NCBI GenBank assembly: GCA_014843695.1 | Contig: CM026390.1 | Location: forward strand, 98,383,470-98,447,469 | Direction: 5' to 3' | DNA length: 64,000 nucleotides | Source of the DNA: Archivesica marissinica | Taxonomy: Eukaryota > Mollusca > Bivalvia > Venerida > Vesicomyidae | In this document: positions 21,250 to 31,737 of the stretch, one piece after another | Layout of the letters: the number at the start of each line of letters is the position of its first letter | How positions within the stretch are numbered: position 1 is the stretch's first letter | Program-made: the position numbers and the translations under genes | The notes under the pieces: generated by a model | What the model saw: only the letters and a program-made list of their open reading frames with translations | Database searches by the model: none | Told to the model about the DNA's origin: nothing

Positions 21250-21372
21250 TAGTGTTTCAGGCGAGGAAGCTGGCTATACGGGTGCCTGTCTGTGGATGAA
21301 ATTCTGCTCAGAGGGGCACCCTGGAGAGTCGCCATATGACCTAAGCTGTTAGTGTGATTTGAAACCCCCAAA
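21250..21372 (+). mobile_element. SINE-D body fragment
   Basis: GAGGAAGCTGGCTATACGGG, then CTGCTCAGAGGGGCACCC and GTCGCCATATGACC..GTGTGATTTGAAACCCC; the tRNA head is absent. Confidence 0.6.
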
Positions 21373-21578
21373 TCTCACACACACCATAGCAATGTGCACA
21401 TACAGTTTTACTCTGCACAAAATGTTCAGGGTATTTTATCATCCTTTGTCCAGTGTGCATACATGTATGTGCATTCGTGCGTCACTAAGTTGTTCAATCA
21501 TCATGGATTTAAGGGTCAGAATTTGAACAGACTTGATTTGCAACATCCAGCTAATTAGTCCCTCTTCCTGTTGCGATC

Positions 21579-21690
21579 TACAGGTGTGCTCTGATATCCC
21601 TACAGGTGTGCTCTGATATCCCTACAGGTGTGCTCTGATATCCCTACAGGTGTGCTCTGATATCCCTACAGGTGTGCTCTGATATCCCTA
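21579..21690. repeat. 22-bp tandem repeat, 5 copies
   Basis: Unit TACAGGTGTGCTCTGATATC plus CC, nearly identical copies. Confidence 0.93.
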
Positions 21691-21739
21691 TAGCCCTTTG
21701 TATATGTCATTCACAAGAATGATCAAACTAATCTAATAA

Positions 21740-22965
21740 TTGAAGGGGCAAGACTAACTTACTAGATCGAAGGGGAGGGGCAGGACTAACTTACTAGATC
21801 GAAGGGGAGGGGCAGGACTAACTGTTACTAGATCCAGTGGGGAGGGACAGGACTAACTGTTACTAGATCCAGTGGGGAGGGACAGGACTAACTGTTACTA
21901 GATCCAGTGGGTGGGGCAGGACTAACTGTTACTAGATCCAGGGAAGGGGCAGGACTAACTGTTACTAGATCCAGTGGGGAGGGGCAGGACTAACTGTTAC
22001 TAGATCCAGTGGGTGGGGCAGGACTAACTGTTACTAGATCCAGGGAAGGGGCAGGACTAACTGTTACTAGATCCAGTGGGGAGGGGCAGGACTAACTGTT
22101 ACTAGATCCAGTGGGGTGGGGCAGGACTAACTGTTACTAGATCCAGTGGGGTGGGGCAGGACTAACTGTTACTATATCCAGGGGATGAGGGGCAGGACTA
22201 ACTGTTACTAGATCCAGGGGGTGGGGCAGGACTAACTGTTACTAGATCCAGGGGGTGGTCAGGACTAACTGTTACTAGATCCAGGGGGAGGGGCAGGACT
22301 AACTGTTACTAGATCCAGGGGGGGGGCAGGACTAACTGTTACTATATCCAGTGGGATGGGCAGGACTAACTGTTACTAGATCCAGGGGGTGGGGTAGGAC
22401 TAACTGTTACTAGATCCAGTGGGGTGGGGCAGGACTAACTGTTACTATATCCAGTGGGGGGGCAGGACTAACTGTTACTAGATCCAGTGGGGAGGGGCAG
22501 GACTAACTGTTACTATATCCAGGGGGTGGGGCAGGACTAACTATTACTATATCCAGTGGGATGGGCAGGACTAACTGTTACTATATCCAGGGGTGGGCAG
22601 GACTAACTGTTACTAGATCCAGGGGGAGGGGCAGGACTAACTGTTACTATATCCAGGGGGTGGGGCAGGACTAACTGTTACTATATCCAGTGGGGAGGGG
22701 CAGGACTAACTGTTACTATATCCAGGGGGGGGGGCAGGACTAACTGTTACTATATCCAGGGGGTGGGGCAGGACTAACTGTTACTAGATCCAGGGGGAGG
22801 GGCAGGACTAACTGTTACTATATCCAGGGGGAGTGGCAGGACTAACTTACTAGATCCAGTGGGGAGGGGCAGGACTAACTGTTACTATATCCAGGGGGAG
22901 GGGCAGGACTAACTGTTACTAGATCCAGTGGGTGGGGCAGGACTAACTGTTACTAGATCCCGGGG
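21740..22965. repeat. 35-bp G-rich minisatellite, about 34 copies
   Basis: Unit GGGGCAGGACTAACTGTTAC then TAGATCCAGTGGGGA. The TAGATCC/TATATCC site alternates, and the G tract varies greatly in length and composition (GGGGAGGGG, GGGTGGGG, up to ten G in a row near 22730). The G tract is the only rapidly changing part. Confidence 0.93.
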
Positions 22966-23088
22966 GGAGATGACTATGTGGAAATGGACTCCACTATGAC
23001 TGTTGAGGACCATTACATGTGTAGCACTATGGAAGTGTATCACATAATGTGTGTATGGATGCTTGGCTGTATTGTAGATTGTATTAGT

Positions 23089-23330
23089 TTAACCCTTTCA
23101 ACACCACAGACCTATATAGGCTTACAAAAAGTGTAGATCCAGATGAGCCGGCTCGTGACGAGCCGTCTCATCAGGATCTGTACTTTTTGCAAGTAGTATT
23201 ACTAATTTTAGACAAAATTACCCATCTTGATAAATGAACTGGTCCGAATGTAATTTTCTTATTCATTTATTGGTCTTCTAAGAATATCATGGACCAGTAC
23301 ATGTCAGTTACTTGGTGTTGAAAGAGTTAA
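23089..23330 (+). mobile_element. MITE-E copy, TTAA-flanked
   Basis: TTAACCCTTTCAACACCAC at the left, GTGTTGAAAGAGTTAA at the right. A central hairpin is built on AAAAAGTGTAGATCCAGATG and its complement around GGCTCGTGACGAGCC. TTAA plus CCC ends fit piggyBac-type MITEs. Confidence 0.8.
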
Positions 23331-23341
23331 ACATATTTTAT

Positions 23342-23565
23342 TTTCCAATCTAATACATATACAACGATTGCGAAGCATGTTCTAACAACTTATATTAATC
23401 ACTGTCGTTGGTGCGGATGAAAGCATATATGTGGTCATTTGTGTGGGAGGAAACCGGAGTACCCGGAGAAAACCCACCTGTCTAATCTGGCGACCGCCGT
23501 ACCATCTCACATACTTCCCGGTCCGAGGATCGAACCCGGGTTGCATTGGTGAGAAGCAAGCGTGG
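23342..23565 (-). mobile_element. SINE-I copy
   Basis: - strand: GATCGAACCCGGGTTGCAT (B-box complement), ATGTGAGATGGTACGGCGG complement, GTGGGAGGAAACCGGAGTAC and a GTTGTTAGAAC-type tail next to MITE-E. Confidence 0.6.
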
Positions 23566-23618
23566 AAATGAGTGAGTATATTGACAAGAAAGCATGAAAT
23601 AATGACAGGATACAAGGT

Positions 23619-23829
23619 TATCATCACTGATGGTCACGAGTTCGAGCCCCGCTCAGGCCGTGTCTCATTTATATGAAAAAGTTGGCAGTTTCTTACGGAG
23701 GTTGGTGCACCCAAGTACTGGTTAACCGCTGGAGCCTTCCCAGGAAAGGTGTTGTTAGGTAAACTGCCCGCCGGCGATATAGCCCAAAATGGTGCTGATG
23801 CAGGCGTAAAACCCGAAATATAACATAGT
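23619..23829 (+). mobile_element. SINE-C, 5'-truncated, with 15-bp duplication
   Basis: It begins inside the tRNA head (ATCATCACTGATGGTCACGA) and is otherwise complete. GACAGGATACAAGGT flanks both ends (23604-23618, 23830-23844), the mark of target-primed insertion of a truncated SINE. Confidence 0.85.
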
Positions 23830-23844
23830 GACAGGATACAAGGT

Positions 23845-24237
23845 ATATGTTAATTTTAAAACATTGTCGTGACGTCATATCTTTGTACTAGCAGTCCATT
23901 ATTATTAATATTGGACTGCTTTCAAATGGTACTATATTAAATCCTACGCATACAATTTTATTTAGTAGGATCTTGTTATATAAGTGTGTTTTAAGTAAGA
24001 TATAAGTCTCAAACATATCCAATATGTAAACCATTGGTACTGTCTTCGGCGCTACGGGCCTCGCACAGTCTTATATCCTATTGATCTGAGTACAAAACAC
24101 AAAGGGAAGAGTATATAGAGGATAGACTATTTAAACTTTCTTGTATGCAATTCTATCGTTTAATTGTTTAATTTAAAAACATGTGATTCAGTGTCACCGT
24201 CATATGGCAGCCTGTATATGGTCATGACAGACGGCGC
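23845..24237. other. intron, no feature seen
   Basis: Apparently unique AT-rich sequence with a small CAGTCC..GGACTG inverted pair at about 23890-23920. Confidence 0.45.
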
Positions 24238-24250
24238 TGAAAGAAACTGA

Positions 24251-24538
24251 CAGACGGATCTGTCGTCCAGTGGTTAACACGCTGGACTTGTAATCCAGGG
24301 AGCGCAGGTTCGATCCCCCGTCTGACCCTAATAATATTCAGTCTTTCAGATGTGACTTTAAACCGATGTCTCGTGTCGGTGCTGTACACCGTTCACGTAA
24401 AAGAACCAGAGGAGACTCTGGAATGGGTCTCTTGTCTGTATCATTGCACTATCCTCCAACAATCTAAAATGACTAATCTCTTCAGGAGGCATCGCTCATA
24501 TGGGCAACCGGTAGCGACTAATAAACGTATAACACACA
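24251..24538 (+). mobile_element. SINE-A copy with 13-15-bp duplication
   Basis: CAGACGGATCTGTCGTCCAG head to ATAAACGTATAACACAC tail. TGAAAGAAACTGACA flanks it (24238-24252, 24539-24553). Confidence 0.9.
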
Positions 24539-24631
24539 TGAAAGAAACTGACAAAATGATCAACTATATGTGATAAATACAACAGCCAATCAATACAAAT
24601 TGTGTAATAATACACCATAGTATTTATGTAT

Positions 24632-24920
24632 GTGTGTTTTACGTTTATTTATCGTCGCTACCGGTTGCCCATATGAGCGACGCCTCCTGAAGAGATTAGT
24701 TATTTTAGATTTTGGAGGATAGTGCAATGACACAGACAGAGACCCGTTCCAGAGTCTCCTCTGGTTCTTTTACGTGCACGGTGTAAAGCACCGACACGAG
24801 ACCTCGGTTTAACGTCCCATCTGAAAGACTGTTAATTTTATTAGGGTCAGACGGGGGATCGGACCTGCGATCCCTGGATTACCAGTCCAGCGTGTTACCA
24901 CTGGACTACAGATCCGTCTG
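24632..24920 (-). mobile_element. SINE-A copy, inverted to its neighbour
   Basis: Full-length on the - strand, tail at the left (GTGTTTTACGTTTATTTATC), head ending GATCCGTCTG. It lies 93 bp from the + strand copy at 24251, giving an inverted pair of about 290 bp arms. Confidence 0.88.
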
Positions 24921-24921
24921 T

Positions 24922-25365
24922 ATTATGTATACATACTACCACCCAGTGTTATACAAACTAGAGCCCCCTCAGGGGCATGTGACATATTTATTTGTCCACA
25001 ATGATCTAAATGGGAGATCACAACAGTGATGTCATAGTAATGCACTGATGTCGAAATAATCCCCGTCTCACACTGATATTATGATGTAACTATAGAGTTG
25101 TCACTGTTATAGTCAGGTATTGGTGAGATTATTTGCACTTGTCAGCCAGGAAAGGTGTTGATATACACTATACCAATATTATTGTTACGTTTTCCCATGT
25201 ATAATTGATGAATGAAGTAACAAGTAGCAACTAAAATGAGGCATTGGTCTCGATCTTAGGGTCCTGTGGTTAAATTTCAAAATTTGCCATTATACCGTGT
25301 TGTCTGTTGTCTTTGCTTTTATACCATTATGCAATGTAAGATATATAAACAAATTGAATTAGGCT
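24922..25365. other. intron, no feature seen
   Basis: No repeat family or coding segment recognised. Confidence 0.45.
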
Positions 25366-25369
25366 TATA

Positions 25370-25455
25370 AAAAATGTAGATCCAGATGAGCCGGCTCGTG
25401 ACGAGCCGTCTCATCAGGAGCCGTCTCATCAGGATCTGCACTTTTTGCCAGTATT
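25370..25455 (+). mobile_element. MITE-E hairpin core fragment
   Basis: Only the hairpin region of MITE-E is present, with a 17-bp internal duplication (GAGCCGTCTCATCAGGA twice). Both terminal repeats are gone. Confidence 0.7.
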
Positions 25456-25611
25456 AACAAATTGAAATGAACATGATGTTATATCACATCTCATAATTAT
25501 CTTATAGCCCCTGGAGTGAGCTTCGAAAATTGGTATTAGGTATTGGTAGAGTATGTAGTCTAGTTGTTCATATTATAATTGTGTTCCACTTTGTTGATTA
25601 TCTATAAGAGT

Positions 25612-25912
25612 CAGGGATCATTCTAGAGGGCGCTGTGGGCGAAATTGTCGGCCTAGAGACCCTGACTTCGCCCTCTGGGGGCCCCACTTCTCCCTAAAAA
25701 TAAATTTGGTTTTTATGATTTTCAAACAAAATTGTGTCTAGTAAGATACACTGGCCCATTATAAAGCACTCCTTCTATTCAAATATTGTATTTAATGGTT
25801 GTACTGTGCATTTTAACCCTATTTTGCAGAAGTATATTAAAGAACACGATTTAAGGAAGCGATCACGCGCTTTCTCACTTCTCCCAAAAATTCTGACCTA
25901 GAATGAACCCTG
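25612..25912 (+). mobile_element. MITE-F copy with 6-bp duplication
   Basis: CAGGGATCATTCTAG to CTAGAATGAACCCTG, flanked by AAGAGT at 25606-25611 and 25913-25918. Confidence 0.9.
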
Positions 25913-26214
25913 AAGAGTTATGGCCCTTTGAAACATTTTTAAGAAACAAAGTTTATCTTTGTGTCTTCTCCAAAATCCATTTTCGATTGAGTTATCACCG
26001 TTATTAAATATTAAAGAAGAAAGCTTGTCTGCATTGGTAGGGCTAAATCCCATTTTTGGAAATATACAATATATTCTGAGATTGACATGGCTAGTAGTCC
26101 CTCATTTCGCCATGTTCCGCACTGATGATTTTTTTATGAAGTCATCTCTTTAAAGATTAAAGCAAAATACAGAGTTTTCGTCCTGATATGCTAATATGCC
26201 CCTTGTGTAGCCCA

Positions 26215-26378
26215 TTCAACACCAAGTAACTGACATGCACTGGTGCATGATATTTTTTAGACCAATACATTAATAAGAAAATTACATTCGAACCAGTTCA
26301 TTTATCAAAATAGGTAATTTTGTCTAAAAATAGTAATATTACTAGCAAAAAGTGCAGATCCTGACGAGATGGCTCATC
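26215..26378 (-). mobile_element. MITE-E left part, truncated by SINE-D
   Basis: Inverted MITE-E from TTCAACACCAAGTAACTGAC to the middle of the hairpin (GCAGATCCTGACGAGATGG), ending abruptly where the SINE-D fragment begins. Confidence 0.7.
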
Positions 26379-26573
26379 GTGGGGGTGTCGAATTCTTTCA
26401 TGAGAGGAAGCTATCTAGCTTGCATGTAGAAGGTTGGTGGTCATACCTGGGTGCCAGTCCGTGTCTGAAATACTGTTCGGAGGGGCACCCATGGTGTTCC
26501 TCCACCAATAATAGCTGGAAAGTCGCCATGTGACCTGTTGGTGTGACTTTAAACCCTAAAAGAAACAAACAAA
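26379..26573 (+). mobile_element. SINE-D fragment
   Basis: GGGGGTGTCGAATTCTTTCA, then GAGGAAGCTATCTAGCTTG, GGAGGGGCACCC and AAACAAACAAAC tail; head missing. Confidence 0.65.
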
Positions 26574-26712
26574 CTATTTCAAAAACATCGCCGCCATTTT
26601 GAATGCTCTCCGATGAAGCCGCGAGCTTGGTTAGTGTTATTATAGAATCATGATCGTTACTCTATTAACCTTTAGTACGCTGTGTCCCAATGGAACGATT
26701 TTAATGAAATAT

Positions 26713-27925
26713 CAAGTTCTATTTTCTCGGATAAATAAACATCAAGTTCTATTTTCTCGGATAAATAAATTACACATCAAGCTCTACTTTCTCGGATAAA
26801 TAAATTACACATCAAGCTCTACTTTCTCGGATAAATAAATTACACATCAAGTTCTATTTTCTCGGATAAATAAATTACACATCTACCTCTACTTTCTCGA
26901 ATAAATAAATTACACATCTACGTCTACTTTCTCGGATAAATAAATTACACATCAAGCTCTATTTTCTCGGATAAATAAATTACACATCAAGCCCTACTTT
27001 CTCGGATAAATAAAGTACACATCAAGCACTACTTTCTCGGATAAATAAATTACACATCAAGCCCTACTTTCTCGGATAAATAAATTACACATCAAGCTCT
27101 ACTCTCTCGGATAAATAAATTACACATCACGCCCTACTTTCTCGGATAAATAAATTACACATCAAGTTCTACTTTCTCGGATAAATAAATTACACATCTA
27201 CCTCTACTTTCTCGAATAAATAAATTACACATCTACGTCTACTTTCTCGGATAAATAAATTACACATCAAGCTCTATTTTCTCGGATAAATAAATTACAC
27301 ATCAAGCCCTACTTTCTCGGATAAATAAAGTACACATCAAGCACTACTTTCTCGGATAAATAAATTACACATCAAGCCCTACTTTCTCGGATAAATAAAT
27401 TACACATCAAGCTCTACTCTCTCGGATAAATAAATTACACATCACGCCCTACTTTCTCGGATAAATAAATTACACATCAAGTTCTACTTTCTCGGATAAA
27501 TAAATTACACATCAAGCTCTACTTTCTCGGATAAATAAATTACACATCAAATTCTACTTTCTCGGATAAATAAATTACACATCAAGCTCTACTTTCTCAG
27601 ATAAGTAAATTACACATCAAGTTCTACTTTCTCGGATAAATAAATAACACATTAAGCTCTACTTTCTCGGATATATAATTACACATCAAGCTCTACTTTC
27701 TCGGATAAATAAATTACACATCAAGCTCTACTTTCTCGGATAAATAAATTACACATCAAGTTCTACTTTCTCTGATAAATAAATTACGGTACACATCAAG
27801 CTCTACTTTCTCGCATAAATAAATTACACATCAAGCTCTACTTTCTCGGATAAATAAATTACACATCAAGCTCTACTTTCTCGGATAAATAAATTACACA
27901 TCATGCGCTACTTTCTCAGATAAAT
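26713..27925. repeat. 35-bp minisatellite, about 34 copies, with 9-unit higher-order repeat
   Basis: Unit TCGGATAAATAAATTACACA followed by TCAAGCTCTACTTTC. A run of nine units with distinctive variants (CTACCTCTAC, CTACGTCTAC, AAGCACTAC, CACGCCCTAC) beginning about 26878 recurs at about 27193, 315 bp (9 x 35) later. Confidence 0.93.
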
Positions 27926-28313
27926 TAGAAAAATATTACACATTTGTTATCTGCTCTTATCTGCTCATTTCGCCTACAGTGTGATAAAGGTTGATTAACG
28001 AACAAATCACAATACTGATTGTTCAGCATGATTATGTTGTTATGGAAGTATTAAGCACCTTATGGTGTAACCAATTACAAGCCACTTAAAAACCACTTTC
28101 TTTTCAATAATGTTTACGTTTCATTAATATTCTTTGAACGCGATAAGAAAGAATTAACAATTACTGGAGATTACTAAGGATTAGTGTTATGCTCTTGTCT
28201 GTGTCCATCATAACTCCTTGCTTAATCTCCGAGCTAGCTAGCTTCATAGTGTCACTATAAGGCTAAATGTATGTCAGGTCACGAAGGTGTAATCAACAAT
28301 TGTTGCAACTAGA
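27926..28313. other. intron, no feature seen
   Basis: AT-rich, non-repetitive as far as can be seen. Confidence 0.45.
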
Positions 28314-28476
28314 GCCGTTACGATTGTGCCCTTAGGCAAAGCATTTAAATTCCACGTCGCCATTTCTCTCTCCCTAATGTGGTGATGGATTCCATCAGGA
28401 ATGAGGTCTCGAAAGTGATTAGTATAAGTTGTAAGAACTTGTTTCGCAATCGAGCTAAAATAAATTTGTATAAACT
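28314..28476 (+). mobile_element. SINE-B, head-truncated
   Basis: From GAGCCGTTACGATTGTGCCC to AATAAATTTGTATAAACT; the tRNA part is missing. Confidence 0.75.
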
Positions 28477-28577
28477 AACAATTCATTATTTCTGGAATGG
28501 TTGGAAGGTGTGATCGGATGCAATCTTCAGTCTTTATCTTGCAATTAAAAGTAAGGTCGAAAGCTCCTTTCGTTATA

Positions 28578-28806
28578 TTAACCTTTTCAACACCACAGGC
28601 CTCAAAAAAGGCTTATAAAAAGTGTAGATCCAGATGAGCCGGCTCGTGACGAGCCGTCTCATCAGGATCTGCACTTTTTGCCAATAATAATTATTACTAT
28701 TTTTAGATAAAATTACCCATTTTGATAAATGAACTGTAATTTTCTTATTAATTTATTGGTCTAAAAATATCATGCACCTGTCCATGTCAGTTACTTGGGG
28801 TTGAAT
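28578..28806 (+). mobile_element. MITE-E copy, right end decayed
   Basis: TTAACCTTTTCAACACCAC with a good hairpin; the right end stops at ACTTGGGGTTGAA without TTAA. Confidence 0.75.
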
Positions 28807-29984
28807 TGACCTTTCTGCCGATTTTGATTGACAGCTGGCGTTAGCCAATCGCATCGTACCATTTGCGCACACCCCCGGCAACGGCTTATCGCCGCCATCT
28901 TGTTAGACAAACAATGCATATTAGACAAACTAGTAACGAGTAGACACATTTGAAAAGGCGTGAATTTGATCGAAAATACGGGTTTAAAATTGTTTTAATG
29001 ATGTTGAAAATGTGTAGCTTTGGTGTGTGGGTTAGTTATAGTACAAAATTAGTCGATATCCTGGTGATCGACGTTAAATTCAACCCATTTCAAAATCCTT
29101 GGACAAATCTAAAAGTGTGTATATGAACCACAAAATACCAGACAGCTGCTTTAAAAACAATGCATCTATAAAAACACCGACTGACCCCATATAGTCATTC
29201 TTTTCTAGCAAACACAGCAATCAAATTTAAGCGTGTCACACTGTTTATTGGGAGTAATCAACAACTAATCGACTACCGGTACATCACAGAGACCGCGACT
29301 TTATAATATCCCGATAGGGGCCTACTGCTATTATCAAGATCAAAATTGCACATCGGAATTTAGCACTGATTGTGCTAATTGGTCAATTATAAAATGTGCG
29401 CGCATAATTATAGCATTGATTACTACACCGAATCATTGTTTTATCGTGTTGTCAGACAAACGAGTTATTTAGTAACGTTTTAATCAAATCTGATAAAGAG
29501 TGATCATGATCTGAAATTATGTTTTGAAAAATAATTACAAATTAATTAATGCTGTCTGTCATTGACAATGGTGAAAAGATGTAGTTACAGTGATAGTAGA
29601 TATCCAGATCGATTGATAGGTGACATTAAATTCGTGCCATTTCCAAAACCTAAGACAAATCTTGAAACATGTCTAAGGTGAATTAAACGACCAGCTGAAT
29701 ACATCCAAAATTAATGCAAACAGATATATTTGCACAAAAGTAAGTTGAAATTAATTTATTTATGCATAATAAAATATTTCGAAAAAATATATTCTGCATT
29801 TATAGATTTACTGTTCACAAGAGATATGTGAGTATAATGGTGATTAAAATTATACATGTGGTTCATACATATTGTCGTGGATGGTGGACTAGGGATCAGA
29901 TAGTAGTAATAGTACCCATGCATGTGCAGAGCTGTGGGATTCCCATATTAGGTCAGTGAACGTACTGGTGTTCAGTTGTTGGGC
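28807..29984. other. intron, no gene seen; YY1/CCAAT-like patch
   Basis: At about 28850-28910 a GC-richer patch has GCCAATCGC and GCCGCCATCTTGTTAGACA, resembling CCAAT and YY1 sites. The latter half resembles sequence beside the relic ATG at 30298 (GCCATTTTGTTAGA). The remainder is AT-rich without supported ORFs. Confidence 0.35.
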
Positions 29985-30298
29985 CTAATGTTCGAGTCTT
30001 CTAGGAGGCATAGGGTCGAGTCTCTCAAGACGGTGGCATATTTCATTTCTTTTGATGTCAAAGTTGACACGATATGGTTGTTCACTCTTCCGTTGACTGC
30101 GAAAGCATTTTCCACGAACACTTAACACGTCCTCATCCGTTAAATATATCTGTACTTTAGAGAAATAACCATCACTGAAAAATTTAAACCATTGCTCTCT
30201 TGCTTTCAACGAGATATTCTTATCTGGGTGAAATAAAACCGAGAAATTCGACAGAATTTATCTAGATTAACTCGATGCAGAACTGCGTTAGACGCCAT
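29985..30298 (-). pseudogene. relic of a SWIM/YqaJ-type protein N-terminus
   Basis: From an ATGGCG start at 30298 the - strand reads about 23 codons. A one-base frame change near 30230 leads into about 75 codons that include AREQWFKFFSDGYFSKVQIY, LTDEDVLSVRGKCFRS and EQPYRVNFDI. This pattern (a GYF/GYV-x-V strand, then a GKC-x-S motif, then PYRV) resembles the region just before the SWIM zinc finger in metazoan proteins that also carry a YqaJ-type nuclease domain. Those proteins are often multicopy in molluscs. The SWIM cysteines are absent because the ORF diverges after NEICH. The frame change and truncation indicate a dead fragment. The family call is from memory of the motif only. Confidence 0.4.
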
Positions 30299-30387
30299 TT
30301 TGTTAGATAGCTTGTCTCGCGTGGTTACAGCGATCACCGGTAACTATGCCTAAGTAGCGTTTGCAGAAAGTTCAATTGGTTAATGAC

Positions 30388-30560
30388 TTGTAGACAGGTA
30401 CTACTACCATGTGAGATGGTACAGTAATCGGACAAGTGGGTTTTCCGGGTACTCCGGTGTCCTCCCACACTAATGACTACATATACGCCTTCATCCGCGC
30501 CAACAATAAGTTGTTAAACCTTGTTTTGCAATCGTTTTAAAATAAATAAAGTTTACACTT
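30388..30560 (+). mobile_element. SINE-I fragment
   Basis: CATGTGAGATGGTACAGTAA, then GGGTACTCCGGTGTCCTCCC and AATAAATAAAGTTTACAC; head missing. Confidence 0.6.
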
Positions 30561-30729
30561 TTTTTAATTTTTGCAACATAATTCCTTAATGACCAGGCTG
30601 ATTGAGGCAAGACTGGTAACATTTATTTAACTAGCTGGTGGCTCACCAACTGGCCATATCTTAATAAATCACCTTAATTAGGACTTTAACTTTTGACCTT
30701 CCTCTCCAGTAGGCCAACCGTGCTGTCAT

Positions 30730-31010
30730 AATTGACCATGATGAGTTTTGTACACAATAACTGACCATCATGTTTTGTACACATTCTGCTGATGCAATAT
30801 CCAGTTTTTCTGATGCAAGAACTGACCATCAAGTTTTGTACTCTTGGCTGATGCAATATCCAGTTTTTCTGATGCAATAACTGACCACCAAGATTTTTAC
30901 ACTTGGCTGATGCAAAATACAATATTTCTGATGCAAGAATTGACCATCAAGTTTGGTACACATGGATGATGCAACATTCAGTAATTATGATGCAATAGCT
31001 GACCAGTGAC
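30730..31010. repeat. ~59-bp degenerate tandem repeat, 4-5 copies
   Basis: Unit contains GATGCAATATCCAGTTTTTC, TGATGCAAGAACTGACCATC and AAGTTTTGTACAC; copies differ substantially. Confidence 0.8.
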
Positions 31011-31096
31011 CATAGTGCATCTGCCATCAATAAAATATGTATATAATTATTGTTATATTGCCCATGAAGTAATTACCTATAACAAAGTATGTACAT

Positions 31097-31339
31097 GTGG
31101 AGTCGTGGAAGTCGTGATAGCGCAGTGGATGAGCGTTCGCTTCAGGTGCGAAAGGTCCGGAGTTCGAGCTCCGCTGAAGCCGTTACGATTGTGTCCTTAG
31201 GCAAGGCATTTAAATTCCACATTGCCTCATCTCTCTCCCTCGTGGCGATGGATTCCATCAGGAATGAGGTCTCGAGAGTGATTAATATAAGTTGAAAGAA
31301 CTTGTTTCGCAATCGAGCTAAAATAAATTTGTATAAACT
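31097..31339 (+). mobile_element. SINE-B copy with 13-bp duplication
   Basis: Complete copy from AGTCGTGATAGCGCAGTGG to the TTTGTATAAACT tail, flanked by AAAGTATGTACAT on both sides (31084-31096, 31340-31352). Confidence 0.9.
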
Positions 31340-31380
31340 AAAGTATGTACATCTTTTCTGAGGTAGTAACATTTTGTTTA

Positions 31381-31500
31381 TGTAAACTTATTTTAGCTTG
31401 ATTGCAAAACAGGTTCTTACAACTTTCGGTTATTCGCCCCTGTGAGCCCACCCCTGGTGAATCCATTGCCATGAGAGAGAGAGAGTAGGTGTAGTGTGGA
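31381..31500 (-). mobile_element. SINE-B tail fragment
   Basis: TTATTTTAGCTTGATTGCAAA with degraded body; tRNA head not recognisable. Confidence 0.55.
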
Positions 31501-31737
31501 TTTAAGTGCATTGCATAAGGATGGACAGGATGGACATCACCACCAGTTCAAACTCACAACTCCTTGGTCTTGCAGCAGACACCGTGGTGTTGAACCACAG
31601 AGGCTCAACACCTGTCTCAATCAAGCTATTTGATTGGTTGACCAAAGAGCAAATCGGAGTTTGAGTTTGAGGTTCGGAACAAATCTTGACCAGTGTCAAT
31701 TTTGTCTATCATGGCATCCGATACCATACAAATCTGT

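Noticed and set aside
26713..27925. CRISPR-like regular repeats
   Set aside because: No spacers; continuous 35-bp tandem repeat.
28880..28912. Promoter of a separate gene (CCAAT plus YY1-like site)
   Set aside because: Only short motif matches; no exon follows on either strand and similar GCCATTTTG words occur elsewhere in the window.
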